Position numbers and translations under genes: made by a program. Source: Clostridia bacterium (GTDB lineage Bacteria > Bacillota > Clostridia > Christensenellales > UBA1242). From it: a DNA stretch of 64,000 bases. The stretch lies in contig JAFVTW010000003.1 of the NCBI GenBank assembly GCA_017503005.1, positions 1 to 64,000 of the forward strand. Reading direction: 5' to 3'. This document shows, piece after piece, positions 48,900 to 58,475 of this stretch. Position 1 is the first letter of the stretch. Every line of letters starts with the position of its first letter. The notes below the pieces were generated by a model. The model did not search any database and was not told where the DNA came from. It saw nothing but the letters and a program-made list of their open reading frames with translations.

Positions 48900-49754
48900 T
48901 TATTTCAGTCTTGCACTGATTACTCTGGTTATTTTGCGATAGTCTAGGTAGGTTTTGATATCTTCAAAATGGTTAGATAATAGTTTTCGTATGGTTTGTT
49001 CTTGGTCTGGCTCTATCTCCAAAAATAACATTCCATTTTGATTTAGATGTTGTGGTGCCATATCAATAATTCTTTTTATATAGTGCAGACCATCTTCGCC
49101 ACCATCAAAACCAATTACTGGATTGCTTTTTACTATTTCGGTGTTTGCTAAAATTTTGGCAGAGTTCCAGTAAGGTGGATTAGATACTATGGCATCATAT
49201 TTTGTTTTTAGAGTTTTGGACCAGTTACTATTTAAATCCATTTGAAAAAAGTTCGCTTGAGCACCTATCTTTAAATTGTTTTCTTTGGCTGTGTCTAGAG
49301 CGAAAGGTGATATGTCTACTCCATCTACCACACTATTTGTGTGTTTAGAGATTGTGATAGCTATACAACCACTGCCGGTACAAAGGTCTATGATTTTGCA
49401 GTTTTGGTTAGAGCAGGTGTGCCACTCTAGTACAGCATCGACAAGAGCCTCGGTACTTAGTCTAGGATCAAACACATTTTCGGTTACATTAAAGAAATTG
49501 CCGTAGAATTCTATAAAACCAAAAATCTTACTTAGTGTTTCGCCTTTTATGTGTCTAAGTAGTGCTTTTTTCATATTGTCTAGGCTAGGTTCATCTATTT
49601 GAATAATGTTGTCAAATTGGTCTCTTCTTAGTCTTAGAACTTTTACTATTATCCATTTGATTGTTTCTGTATTATTAAAATTGTTTTTGTCTGCCAAATC
49701 GGTTAGCTCGCTAAATGCAATATCGAATGGCACATATTTGATTAAATTTTCCAT
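48900..49754 (-). CDS. prmC: Release factor glutamine methyltransferase PrmC
   Basis: The 284-residue enzyme methylates the GGQ glutamine of RF1/RF2. The C-terminal catalytic domain has IIDLCTGSGCIAITIS (SAM site) and DAIVSNPPYWNS (NPPY). FDGGEDGLHYIKRIIDMAP is diagnostic of PrmC/HemK. The helical N-terminal domain (residues 1-85) is present but divergent. It is full length. prfB, its substrate, is elsewhere in the window. Confidence 0.93.
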   Translation of the reverse strand: MENLIKYVPFDIAFSELTDLADKNNFNNTETIKWIIVKVLRLRRDQFDNIIQIDEPSLDNMKKALLRHIKGETLSKIFGFIEFYGNFFNVTENVFDPRLSTEALVDAVLEWHTCSNQNCKIIDLCTGSGCIAITISKHTNSVVDGVDISPFALDTAKENNLKIGAQANFFQMDLNSNWSKTLKTKYDAIVSNPPYWNSAKILANTEIVKSNPVIGFDGGEDGLHYIKRIIDMAPQHLNQNGMLFLEIEPDQEQTIRKLLSNHFEDIKTYLDYRKITRVISARLK

Positions 49755-50005
49755 ACTGTAATTTTATCAAATATTTATACTTTGCTCAACTGATGTACAA
49801 TACAAAAACAGAAAGAAGATTTTTAGATTGTGTAAAAATGTAAAAGTTGCAGTCTGTGTTTGCTTTGGTGTGGTTATATTGTGTGATATATTTGTAGTGA
49901 AAATGTAAACCAAAGGTAGAGTTTGAGTGAGTGTGTTCTACAGAAAGTAGGTTTACAATTATTTCTTGATAGATTATGCTAGGGATAATAATGGAGGTAG
50001 AAAAT

Positions 50006-50716
50006 ATGATAGGTGAAAGAATAATAAATCTAAGAAAGAAAAATGGATTGACTCAGTTGCAACTTGCTGAAAAATTGAATATATCTGATAAAGCTGTATC
50101 AAAGTGGGAGTCAAATAGGGGAGATCCTAGCTTGGAGATGTTGATAGCATTATCTAATCTATTTGGGTGTACAATTGATTACTTGGTTAAAGATGATAAT
50201 TTTGAAGTGCTAGAAGATGTTAAAAGTTCTAAGAATAAAAAGGAATATGTTGAAGAGTTATTTGATAAAGCATTAGATTTAATTAAAGCTAGGGTGGAGC
50301 CGATAGAGTATGAATTGTGGATAAAAACTATTAAACCATCAAAAATTAAAGACTCAAAATTAATTCTTTTAGCACAATCTTTTTCTGAGAGGAAAATTAT
50401 AGAAGATAGGTTTTACAATATTGTTTTTGATGCTGTATGCATGTTGGATAAGTCAATTTCTGAAATTTGTTTTTTTGTAGAAAACTGGGAATCTAATGAC
50501 CCTCTTTTTAAAGATGCCGTGAGATTAGCGATAAAAATGGGAGATATTAGTATAAGTAAAGTTCAAAGGGCTTTTGGTTTGGGATATCCTAGAGCTGCAA
50601 AACTAGTAGATGATATGGAGGTGCAAGGTTTTATATCACCTTTAGATGAACATAGACAAAGGCATATTCTTATAGATGAAGTTAAATTTAAAGAAGTGTT
50701 TAGTGAAAATTTGTAG
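50006..50716 (+). CDS. HTH / DnaA-domain-I / FtsK-gamma fusion protein
   Basis: The 236-residue protein appears to be three modules. Residues 1-65 are an XRE HTH (GERIINLRKKNGLTQLQLAEKL ... SDKAVSKWE). Residues ~82-150 match DnaA domain I (LFDKALDLIKARVEPIEYELWIKTIKPSKI ... LAQSFSERKIIEDRF). Residues ~165-230 match the FtsK gamma winged helix that reads KOPS/SRS (DPLFKDAVRLAIKMGDISISKVQRAFGLGYPRAAKLVDDMEVQGFI). ATG 50006 has GGAGG upstream. No translocase motor is present. A link between replication initiation and chromosome orientation sequences is possible but inferred. Confidence 0.8.
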   Translation: MIGERIINLRKKNGLTQLQLAEKLNISDKAVSKWESNRGDPSLEMLIALSNLFGCTIDYLVKDDNFEVLEDVKSSKNKKEYVEELFDKALDLIKARVEPIEYELWIKTIKPSKIKDSKLILLAQSFSERKIIEDRFYNIVFDAVCMLDKSISEICFFVENWESNDPLFKDAVRLAIKMGDISISKVQRAFGLGYPRAAKLVDDMEVQGFISPLDEHRQRHILIDEVKFKEVFSENL

Positions 50717-50832
50717 ACGGTATGTAATTTTTAGTGGATTACTTAAAATTATCTTTAGTAAACTAAAATATTTTCTTGCTTATACTTTTTAAATTTTTTA
50801 TAATAAAATAACAAAGTATGGGGGATATGTTT

Positions 50833-51183
50833 ATGTGGCCATTTACTAGAAAGAAAAAAGTAGAAAAGAAAGAAGTTGTTGCAGAAGAAGTTGAAGTAAA
50901 AGAAGAGGTTCAAGAACCTGTTGAAGAACCAGCTGAAGAAATTGTTGTAGAATCAACTGTAGAAGAAAAAGATGAAACAGGTGCTTCTAGAAAACCTATT
51001 TATAGACTACTTTATGATAAAGAAAATAAAAAGTGGTTAATCAAAAAAGATGGTGCAAAGAGAACCATTGATTCTTTCAAAACTAAAGAAGAAGCTTTAG
51101 GTAGAATTCAACAATTAGCTGCAAACAAAGACTTGAAGTTTATTGTACACAAAAAAGACGGCAAATTTCAAAAGAAAAGATAA
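50833..51183 (+). CDS. DUF2188 domain protein
   Basis: The 116-residue protein starts MWPFTRKKK (ATG 50833, 7 nt after GGGGGA). An acidic Glu/Val-rich linker (residues 10-50) follows. The C-terminal DUF2188 module has WLIKKDGAKRTIDSFKTKEEALGRIQQLAANKDLKFIVHKKDGKFQ. These domains are small, often found in Firmicutes, and of unknown function. It is monocistronic. Confidence 0.8.
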   Translation: MWPFTRKKKVEKKEVVAEEVEVKEEVQEPVEEPAEEIVVESTVEEKDETGASRKPIYRLLYDKENKKWLIKKDGAKRTIDSFKTKEEALGRIQQLAANKDLKFIVHKKDGKFQKKR

Positions 51184-51184
51184 T

Positions 51185-51219
51185 AGAAAAAAGACACAGA
51201 TTAGTCTGTGTCTTTTTGT
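51185..51219. terminator. Terminator between DUF2188 and GNAT genes
   Basis: AAAAGACACAGA and TCTGTGTCTTTT pair around TTAG with flanking A/T tracts. Confidence 0.9.
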
Positions 51220-51638
51220 TTTGTCATAGGAATATATTTTATACCACTTACACATTGAATGGTGTCAGTGGGCTCAAATCCTAAATGTCTGTATATATCT
51301 AGTGCATAAGGTGAAGCTTTGACGGTCATAGATGTAGGGGATATATTCCACACATGATTAAACAATCTACGGCCTATGCCTTTGCCTTGTTGTTTTTCGT
51401 CTACAAAGAATAGCGAAATGTGAGAGCCATTACTTCTGGTTGCTATTACTCCTACTAGTTTGTTTTCTATATATTCGCCCCAAAATGTAAGGGTGCTTAA
51501 TTCTTCTTTGTTGTTTAAGAATTTCATAAACTCATCAACACCTTCGGGCTCGTAGTCAGGGGCTTCGTATATTAGAAAAACTCTTTTTATTAGTTCTGTT
51601 GCTTCGGCTAAATTGCCTATATCTATTTGTTTTATCAT
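51201..51638 (-). CDS. GNAT N-acetyltransferase
   Basis: The 145-residue single-domain acetyltransferase has motif A ISLFFVDEKQQGKGIGRRLFNHV (acetyl-CoA pyrophosphate loop Q-x-x-G-x-G), the VKASPYALDIYRHLGFEPT helix-strand, and a short N-terminal half. The substrate is unknown. It lies just after the U32 peptidase gene (10 nt), so the two are one operon. Confidence 0.88.
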   Translation of the reverse strand: MIKQIDIGNLAEATELIKRVFLIYEAPDYEPEGVDEFMKFLNNKEELSTLTFWGEYIENKLVGVIATRSNGSHISLFFVDEKQQGKGIGRRLFNHVWNISPTSMTVKASPYALDIYRHLGFEPTDTIQCVSGIKYIPMTKQKDTD

Positions 51639-51648
51639 AATTAGTCCC

Positions 51649-53658
51649 TTAGTCTGTTAGATAGAATGTGCAAGTTTCTAGTTTCTTTCTTTTTAGTTTT
51701 AGAACTTTACCACTCTCCATTTTTAGACTGTATGTATTAGTATAAGGACAGTTTGCACAATTTGCTTTTAGGTGGTTTTTGAATGGACAATGTCTTAGGG
51801 TCATATATGCGAAATTGTGTTTGGTAGAAATATTACTTTCTGCAGTAATTACTGGTTTGTTGTATTCGTTTGCTGTAATTGTGTTGTACACATTTAGTCC
51901 ACCACCGACCACATAATTGTTGGTAATTGATATAGCATAATAGTTGTTTGCTATAATTGCGATGTTGGATTTTGCGACAATGTCTTTTAGTAATTCTATA
52001 TCTTTGTGTGTGGCAAAGTTTGGTGTGTCTAGGTATGGTGTCTTGTTTGATTTTTTGCACTTATTTACAAATATTAAAACATTGTCTATCGTATATTCTT
52101 CTGGGGAATATATTATGTTTTGTTTTGTGAAAGTTTCATTTAGGTTTTCTACAAATTGAAAGTCTACAAATTTAATTACTTGTTTGTTTGTATGGATTTG
52201 AGTATTAGGCAAATTATGTTTGTAGCCATCGGTAATAGTTTTGTATATGGTGTCAAACACGGTTCTTCTAAATTCGTTTAAATCTTTTTTAGGTATAAAT
52301 ACATAGTCTAGTTTTTCTACGATAATGTTTGTATCAAAATACTCTGATTTTGAGAAATTTTCTTTCAATTCTTCTAGTGTTACAGGGTGATTATTTGCTG
52401 GTTGAAGAACATCGCCAGTAACTACTACTTTATTTTTGCCATTATCAATAACTGCCTTTATTTCGGTGTTTTGTTGTAAATTTAAAGTAATATCGATTTT
52501 TCGTTTTACTATTTTTGATAATACTTCTGCTTCGTGATTAGCATCTACTATTAAGTTTATTTGATTGCCTACTTTAACCGGCTGAGTAGTTGTTAACCTA
52601 TATAGGTTGTTTTTTACTGTGCTTAGGTCGTAGGCAGATATAGTACTTTGTTCTTTACCGTTTTCAAATGTTTTGAAAGTTGATTTAGGGTATAGCTTTC
52701 TATTAGAGGTAAAAAATACTTCATTAAATCTTTTGCCACCTAATACTTTCTCTACTTTGCCTATAGGTATGCCTATATGAGCCTGATAGTTTGATATTAT
52801 ATCTGCATTTCCATCTAAGTAACCAGGGGTGTAATTTCTATTGAATGCTAGTTTTAGTTCTTCTTGATTTACTTGTTTGTGGTGTAGAGCATTGTAATAT
52901 TGTTTTGTTGCTACTGCAACATAGTATGGTCTCCTTGCTCTACCTTCAATTTTCAACACATCTACACCTGCACTTTTTAGATCGTCCAACCTGTCTATCA
53001 TATTGAAATCTTTGGCACTAAGCAAGTATCCTTGTTTTACAGGTGTGTTGTTTTTTAGTAAGGTATATGGTAGTCTGCATAATTGTTTGCATTTACCACG
53101 ATTGCCACTAGCATTGTTTAAATAAGAACTTAGGTAGCAATTACCAGAGAATGCTACACACAGAGCACCTTGACAGAAATACTCTATTTCTATATCTGGG
53201 TGTGCTTGTTTTATTCTTTTTACTTCTTCTAGTGATGTTTCTCTAGCTAGAACTATTCGCTTAAAGCCATATTTTAGTACTGCTTCTACACCTTCTAGGT
53301 TGTGTATTGCCATTTGGGTACTAGCATGTAGTTCTATTTCTGGGTATATTTCGTGTACCAACTTTGCTAGACCTAGATCTTGTACGATAAAACAATCTAC
53401 ACCCAAGTTGTATGCAGACACAATAGTGTCTAGGGCAGATTGAAGTTCGTTGTCAGCAAAAAGGATATTGATGGCTAAGTTGATCTTTACATTGTGTAGG
53501 TGTGCAAAGTCTACAGCACTACCTATATTGTCTAGATTAAATCCATCAATATTGTTTCGGGCATTGAAGTTGTTTATACCTAAATAAACCTCATCTGCTC
53601 CATTAAATATTGCCATTTTTAGGCTTTCAAAATTTCCAGCTGGTGATAATATTTTCAT
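51649..53658 (-). CDS. U32 family peptidase / RlhA-like protein
   Basis: The 669-residue protein has the U32 core: ILSPAGNFESLKMAIFNGADEVYLGI at the N terminus, FIVQDLGLAKLVHEIYPEIELHASTQM, and the signature EYFCQGALCVAFSGNCYLSSYL with GNRGKCKQLCRLPY. The C-terminal region (about 400-669) is the long extension found in family members near 700 residues; it ends with Cys (CPFKNHLKANCANCPY). Relatives modify RNA (RlhA, TrhP) using an Fe-S cluster. Which role applies here is open. Confidence 0.9.
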   Translation of the reverse strand: MKILSPAGNFESLKMAIFNGADEVYLGINNFNARNNIDGFNLDNIGSAVDFAHLHNVKINLAINILFADNELQSALDTIVSAYNLGVDCFIVQDLGLAKLVHEIYPEIELHASTQMAIHNLEGVEAVLKYGFKRIVLARETSLEEVKRIKQAHPDIEIEYFCQGALCVAFSGNCYLSSYLNNASGNRGKCKQLCRLPYTLLKNNTPVKQGYLLSAKDFNMIDRLDDLKSAGVDVLKIEGRARRPYYVAVATKQYYNALHHKQVNQEELKLAFNRNYTPGYLDGNADIISNYQAHIGIPIGKVEKVLGGKRFNEVFFTSNRKLYPKSTFKTFENGKEQSTISAYDLSTVKNNLYRLTTTQPVKVGNQINLIVDANHEAEVLSKIVKRKIDITLNLQQNTEIKAVIDNGKNKVVVTGDVLQPANNHPVTLEELKENFSKSEYFDTNIIVEKLDYVFIPKKDLNEFRRTVFDTIYKTITDGYKHNLPNTQIHTNKQVIKFVDFQFVENLNETFTKQNIIYSPEEYTIDNVLIFVNKCKKSNKTPYLDTPNFATHKDIELLKDIVAKSNIAIIANNYYAISITNNYVVGGGLNVYNTITANEYNKPVITAESNISTKHNFAYMTLRHCPFKNHLKANCANCPYTNTYSLKMESGKVLKLKRKKLETCTFYLTD

Positions 53659-53707
53659 GGCTTTATTATATCATATCAAATTGAATATATAAATTGATTT
53701 GTTAAAA

Positions 53708-53742
53708 ATAAAAAAAACACAAACCGTTTAGTTTGTGTTTAT
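53708..53742. terminator. Terminator between zeta-toxin gene and U32 gene
   Basis: AAACACAAAC and GTTTGTGTTT pair around CGTTTA with flanking A's and T's; it ends the zeta-type gene on the minus strand. Confidence 0.85.
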
Positions 53743-54329
53743 TTTGGTGTTTTGTCGGTTTTAAGTTGTTGTATCAGCTCGACTTGCCATGGCTTTTTGT
53801 TTCCAAAAAATTCAACACATTTGTCAAAGCAAACACCTACAACTTTTAATTGCTTAGCATTTTCGTAAAATACGGCACTATCTACCAGTTTGACAGCATT
53901 AGCCAAATTCCTATATTGCATTTTGAATCTTTGCTCAACAACTTCGTCTGGAATGCCGTGACCGCCTTTTAACATTCTTTTCTTTATACGATGGATAGAT
54001 GTCTCTAGGTTGTCTACAGATATAAAGTTTAGGTTTACTTGAAATCCAGCACTTTTTGCAGCTTTGATTTGATCTAAAACAAAAGCTGTAATTAATGTGA
54101 ATTCCCAGTTGAATGATTGTTTGTCTTTAATATGTGACTTAATTTTTTCTAAGGCGATTTTGCCAGATGCATATATGTCTGCACCTTTTCGCCAGTCACC
54201 ATTGTTTTCTTTTAGTATTTCGTCTGGGCATACTCTATCGCCTAGGTTGTTTCTACCCAAAGATTGAAAATTGTAAAGAGTGGATTTACCTGCACCATTA
54301 ATTCCTGCAAATAGTGTAAGTATGGGCAT
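53739..54329 (-). CDS. Zeta-toxin family P-loop kinase
   Basis: The 196-residue protein has the Walker A LFAGINGAGKSTLY, the zeta-type DRVCPDEIL segment, FNWEFTLIT, and a basic helix IHRIKKRMLKGGHGIPDEVVEQRF (R-x-x-x-G-G-H-x-x-P, diagnostic). Zeta toxins phosphorylate UDP-N-acetylglucosamine in the cell wall pathway; related stand-alone kinases may have other targets. It starts 1 nt inside the stop of the 60-codon gene upstream, the layout of a toxin-antitoxin pair. Confidence 0.85.
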   Translation of the reverse strand: MPILTLFAGINGAGKSTLYNFQSLGRNNLGDRVCPDEILKENNGDWRKGADIYASGKIALEKIKSHIKDKQSFNWEFTLITAFVLDQIKAAKSAGFQVNLNFISVDNLETSIHRIKKRMLKGGHGIPDEVVEQRFKMQYRNLANAVKLVDSAVFYENAKQLKVVGVCFDKCVEFFGNKKPWQVELIQQLKTDKTPK

Positions 54330-54511
54330 TAGATTTCACCATTATCCAGTTTTTTCTTAAACTCTGTAGAGTTTTTGTAATTTACTAGCATCATAAATAA
54401 TTGATGGTCTTTGGCTGGTAATTCCTTCAAGCCTTCTAAAATTACATTAGTAGGAATTATTTTGGTGTTATTAAAGTTTTTTACAAAATTTATTAGTTCA
54501 TTTTTTGTCAT
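54329..54511 (-). CDS. Putative antitoxin/partner of zeta kinase
   Basis: The 60-residue acidic/helical protein (MTKNELINFVKNFNNTKIIPTNVILEGLKELPAKDHQLFM...) is coded directly upstream of the zeta kinase, with stop and start overlapping (TAATG). GGAGTGATATATCC precedes ATG 54511. It is much smaller than classical epsilon. A neutralising role is inferred from position only. Confidence 0.7.
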   Translation of the reverse strand: MTKNELINFVKNFNNTKIIPTNVILEGLKELPAKDHQLFMMLVNYKNSTEFKKKLDNGEI

Positions 54512-54751
54512 GGATATATCACTCCTTACACTTTTATAGTATATCACAATGTTTGAGGTTTTTCAAGTAGTGTTTACACGAATATATAGTGGTTGTCAAG
54601 CAAATCAAGGACAATATCTTGTGAATTTTTGTATATTTTGCATTAAAATTTTTGATGTAAAACATTAGGGTAAATTGTATAATTTAATTATAATATAAGT
54701 AGGTTGGAAAGGTGGTTTGCTTTTGCCAACTATATTTTTTTCTAGGAGTAA

Positions 54752-55477
54752 ATGTTGGAAGCAAGGATTCATTCTGTTGAGACTTTTGGCACTGTAGACG
54801 GACCTGGTATTAGATATGTTGTGTTTATGCAAGGTTGCAATTTTAGATGCAAATATTGCCACAACCCAGACACCTGGAATTGTATGGGTGGTACAATTCA
54901 GTCAGTGCAAGAGGTTTTTGAGGATATAATCAAATACAAAAGATATATACAAGGGGTGACACTATCTGGTGGCGAACCTTTGTTGCAGATAGATTTTGTA
55001 ATAGAATTGTTTTCGATGCTCAAAAAAGAAGGGTTAGACACCTGTATAGACACATCTAGTCAAACATTTGACCCATCAAACCTAGAATTGATGGCTAAGT
55101 TTGATAAATTGATGGATGTGTGTGACTATATATTACTAGATATCAAACATATTGACGATAGTAAGCATAGATGGTTGACGGGTTGGTCTAATCAGGGTGT
55201 TTTGGATTTTGCTAAATATGTGGATAGCAAAAACAAAACAATGTGGTTAAGGTATGTGCTGGTTCCGGGGTTTAATGAAGACAATGATTCATTGAATAAG
55301 TGGAAAAATTTTGCTAATACTTTGACAAATGTAGCTAAAATTGAGGTTTTGCCATATCACAAAATGGCTCTAGACAAGTACAAAAAGTTGGGAATGGATT
55401 ATGCACTAACAGATACTATAGAGCCTACAAAAGAAATGGTAGATAATGCAAATAAATTGTTAAATGGAAAGGAGTAA
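54752..55477 (+). CDS. pflA: Pyruvate formate-lyase activating enzyme
   Basis: This 241-residue radical-SAM enzyme installs the glycyl radical on PFL. The cluster motif is [14 protein letters not shown] (C-x3-C-x2-C) after [32 protein letters not shown] and the VLPYH region follow. Length is normal. It precedes pflB, which begins 2 nt after its stop, reversing the E. coli order. AGGAG lies before ATG 54752. Confidence 0.96.
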   Translation: MLEARIHSVETFGTVDGPGIRYVVFMQGCNFRCKYCHNPDTWNCMGGTIQSVQEVFEDIIKYKRYIQGVTLSGGEPLLQIDFVIELFSMLKKEGLDTCIDTSSQTFDPSNLELMAKFDKLMDVCDYILLDIKHIDDSKHRWLTGWSNQGVLDFAKYVDSKNKTMWLRYVLVPGFNEDNDSLNKWKNFANTLTNVAKIEVLPYHKMALDKYKKLGMDYALTDTIEPTKEMVDNANKLLNGKE

Positions 55478-55479
55478 AA

Positions 55480-57708
55480 ATGAGAGAAGAATGGGCAGGT
55501 TTTAAACCTGGTAAATGGTGTGATGAGATTAGTGTAAGAAACTTTATACAAACCAACTACACCGAATACAAAGGAGACGATAGCTTTTTGGTAGGTCCTA
55601 CCGAAGCTACAACCAAACTAAACGAAAAAGTAAAAGCCTTGGAAGCTGACGAAGTGAAAAGAGGTGGTGTGTACAATGCAGATACATTTGTAGTGTCTAC
55701 GATTACTAGCCACGAAGCTGGATACATCGACAAAGATTTAGAAAAAGTAGTAGGATTACAAACAGAAATGCCATTCAAAAGAAGTTTACAACCTTTTGGT
55801 GGTATAAGAATGAGTGAAAAAGCTTTGGCAGAATATGGCTATACTCTAAATCCTGCAATCAAAGAAATATTTACCAAATATCGCAAGACACACAATGATG
55901 GTGTGTACGATGTATATACCGAAGAAATGAGACTAGCTAGAAAGGCTGCTATTATTACTGGTCTACCAGATAGCTATGGTAGAGGCAGAATAATAGGAGA
56001 CTACAGAAGAGTTGCACTATATGGTGTGGATAGATTGATTAAGTACAAACAAGATTTTATGTCTACCCTAAAAGGTGATATGACCGATAGTGTGATTAGA
56101 AGTAGAGAAGAAACTGCAGAGCAGATCAAAGCTCTTAAACAACTTAAAGTAATGGCTGAGAAGTATGGTTTTGATATTTCTAATCCAGCAAAAAATGCAA
56201 AAGAAGCAGTACAATTTTTGTACTTTGGATATCTAGCTGCTGTCAAAGATCAAAATGGTGCTGCTATGTCTATAGGTAGAAATGCAACATTTTTAGATAT
56301 ATATATCGAGAGAGATATCAAAAATGGTGTTTTAACCGAAGAAGAAGCACAAGAACTATTTGACCATTTTGTAATGAAACTAAGAATGGTTAGATTTATG
56401 AGAACTCCAGAGTACAACGATTTGTTCTCAGGCGATCCTACTTGGGTTACAGAGTCAGTAGGTGGTATGAGTATAGATGGTAGATCATTAATTACCAAAA
56501 GTAGTTATAGACTTTTGCATACACTATACAATCTAGGCAGTGCACCAGAGCCAAATATTACAGTGCTTTGGTCAAACAACTTGCCTGATAATTTCAAAAA
56601 TTTCTGTGCAAAAGTTTCTATTGCAACATCTAGTATTCAATACGAAAATGATGATCTTATGAGACCAGAAATGGGCGATGACTATGCTATAGCTTGTTGT
56701 GTAAGCTGTATGAAATTAGGCAAGGATATGCAATTCTTTGGAGCTAGAACAAATTTAGCTAAATGCTTGTTGTATGCTATCAATGGTGGTGTAGATGAGA
56801 AATTAAAAATTCAAGTTAGTCCAAAATTTGAAGCTATCAAAAGTGAAGTTTTAGACTATCAAGAAGTAATGGAAAAGTACAATCAAATGATGGACTGGTT
56901 ATGTGATTTGTATGTAAACACCCTAAACACAATCCACTATATGCACGACAAATATTCTTACGAAGCATTAGAAATGGCACTTCATAATAACGAAGTAAGA
57001 AGATTCTTTGCTACAGGTATTGCAGGACTTTCTTGTGCTGTAGACTCACTTTCTGCCATAAAGTATGCCAAAGTTGTCCCAATCCGTGACGAAAACGGAA
57101 TTGCAGTTGATTTCAAAATCGAAGGAGACTTTCCAAAATATGGTAATAATGACGACAGAGTAGATAGCATTGCTAAAGATTTGGTTGTTAATTTTATGAA
57201 TAAAATTAGAGCAAAACATACTTACAGAGATTCTATACCTAGTACTAGTATTTTGACTATTACATCAAATGTAGTGTATGGCAAAAAGACAGGTAGTACT
57301 CCTGATGGTAGAAAGGCTGGTGAGCCATTTGCTCCTGGTGCAAATCCTATGCACAATAGAGACACCAAAGGTGCTCTTGCTAGTCTAGAGTCTGTAGCAA
57401 AATTGCCATACGAACATGCTAGAGATGGTATATCAAATACATTCTCTATAGTCCCAAATGCATTAGGTAAAGATGTTTCTAGTCAAACCAAAAATTTAGT
57501 AAAATTATTAGACGGATATTGTTCAGGTGGTGGACATCATCTAAATATAAATGTATTTAGTAGAGAACTATTATTAGATGCACAAGCTCATCCAGAAATG
57601 TATCCTCAACTAACCATAAGGGTTTCTGGCTATGCTGTTAAATTTAATAAACTTACAAAAGAACAACAAGACGAAGTTATTAGTAGAACTATTCATAGTG
57701 CTATGTAA
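55480..57708 (+). CDS. pflB: Formate C-acetyltransferase (pyruvate formate-lyase)
   Basis: This 742-residue glycyl radical enzyme cleaves pyruvate to acetyl-CoA and formate under anaerobiosis. The active-site cysteine pair is in [12 protein letters not shown], the glycyl radical site in [14 protein letters not shown] near the C terminus. [12 protein letters not shown] and GTPDG-like [19 protein letters not shown] are typical. It is full length and co-transcribed with pflA. Confidence 0.97.
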   Translation: MREEWAGFKPGKWCDEISVRNFIQTNYTEYKGDDSFLVGPTEATTKLNEKVKALEADEVKRGGVYNADTFVVSTITSHEAGYIDKDLEKVVGLQTEMPFKRSLQPFGGIRMSEKALAEYGYTLNPAIKEIFTKYRKTHNDGVYDVYTEEMRLARKAAIITGLPDSYGRGRIIGDYRRVALYGVDRLIKYKQDFMSTLKGDMTDSVIRSREETAEQIKALKQLKVMAEKYGFDISNPAKNAKEAVQFLYFGYLAAVKDQNGAAMSIGRNATFLDIYIERDIKNGVLTEEEAQELFDHFVMKLRMVRFMRTPEYNDLFSGDPTWVTESVGGMSIDGRSLITKSSYRLLHTLYNLGSAPEPNITVLWSNNLPDNFKNFCAKVSIATSSIQYENDDLMRPEMGDDYAIACCVSCMKLGKDMQFFGARTNLAKCLLYAINGGVDEKLKIQVSPKFEAIKSEVLDYQEVMEKYNQMMDWLCDLYVNTLNTIHYMHDKYSYEALEMALHNNEVRRFFATGIAGLSCAVDSLSAIKYAKVVPIRDENGIAVDFKIEGDFPKYGNNDDRVDSIAKDLVVNFMNKIRAKHTYRDSIPSTSILTITSNVVYGKKTGSTPDGRKAGEPFAPGANPMHNRDTKGALASLESVAKLPYEHARDGISNTFSIVPNALGKDVSSQTKNLVKLLDGYCSGGGHHLNINVFSRELLLDAQAHPEMYPQLTIRVSGYAVKFNKLTKEQQDEVISRTIHSAM

Positions 57709-57717
57709 CAAATTTAA

Positions 57718-57748
57718 GCAGGTACAATTTTTTGTATCTGCTTTTTGT
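57718..57748 (+). terminator. Terminator after pflB
   Basis: AGCAGGTACAA and TTGTATCTGCT pair (one G-T) around TTTT with trailing T's. Confidence 0.85.
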
Positions 57749-57829
57749 TTTTGATAATGTAACCCAAAAGATTTGCACACTATATAATGTTGGGTTAAAA
57801 TAAATATGAAAAATATTTGGAGAGTGTAT

Positions 57830-58441
57830 ATGATATTTGTAAGAAGTAGCAATATCGACGAAGTCATACTTACATTTTTGGTGGGTGAGATAGACTCAGA
57901 CAGATTTAGTACTGACCTGCTTGTTGCTATGGATAAGTTGGGTGTAGACAAGGAGCTTTTGCTAAATCCACATCTAGATAGTTTGGTAGAAAACGAGCTT
58001 AGAGAAAAGTTGTTGGGTGAATTTAGGGGATATGGTAAAAATGATGGTTTGTTTGAGAATTTTCCTAAGGTGGAAGAGTGTGCCGTTATGCTTGCCAGTC
58101 GTGAAGATTTAGATAAGATTAAGTATATGAATTATTCTTACTGGAACGAACTATCTAGTGGCACATCAAGTTGTCTGGTTGCTGCAGAAAATATTAGAAA
58201 TGGGCTAGTGGTGTATGATGTATCAAACGAACCATTTTTAAAAGGGGTCAAAGTGCTAGAAAATCAAAAGTCATTTAAGCCTATGATTTTGTTTACTGCC
58301 GATTACACAAACTATGTTGTACTAGAAGGACATTCTAGATTAACCATATACGGTCTAAAACCAGAATGTTTCGAAAATGTGGAGTGTTTCGTAATCAAAT
58401 GCTCGGAAAACGATTTAAAAAAGTGGAACGGACAAATATAA
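57830..58441 (+). CDS. Hypothetical protein, unrecognised
   Basis: The 203-residue soluble protein shows no certain family. Features: an N-terminal helical part (STDLLVAMDKLGVDKELLLNPHLDSLVENELREKLLG), the strand-rich centre YWNELSSGTSSCLVAAENIRNG, and YVVLEGHSRLTIYGL, which recalls the E-G-H-x-R-L of ParB/sulfiredoxin-fold proteins. That resemblance is only a short motif. ATG 57830 has GGAGAG upstream. It stands between pflB and an alcohol dehydrogenase; the next gene starts 34 nt on. Confidence 0.6.
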   Translation: MIFVRSSNIDEVILTFLVGEIDSDRFSTDLLVAMDKLGVDKELLLNPHLDSLVENELREKLLGEFRGYGKNDGLFENFPKVEECAVMLASREDLDKIKYMNYSYWNELSSGTSSCLVAAENIRNGLVVYDVSNEPFLKGVKVLENQKSFKPMILFTADYTNYVVLEGHSRLTIYGLKPECFENVECFVIKCSENDLKKWNGQI

Positions 58442-58475
58442 TACAATTAGTGTTATAATATAAAGAGGGTGTATT

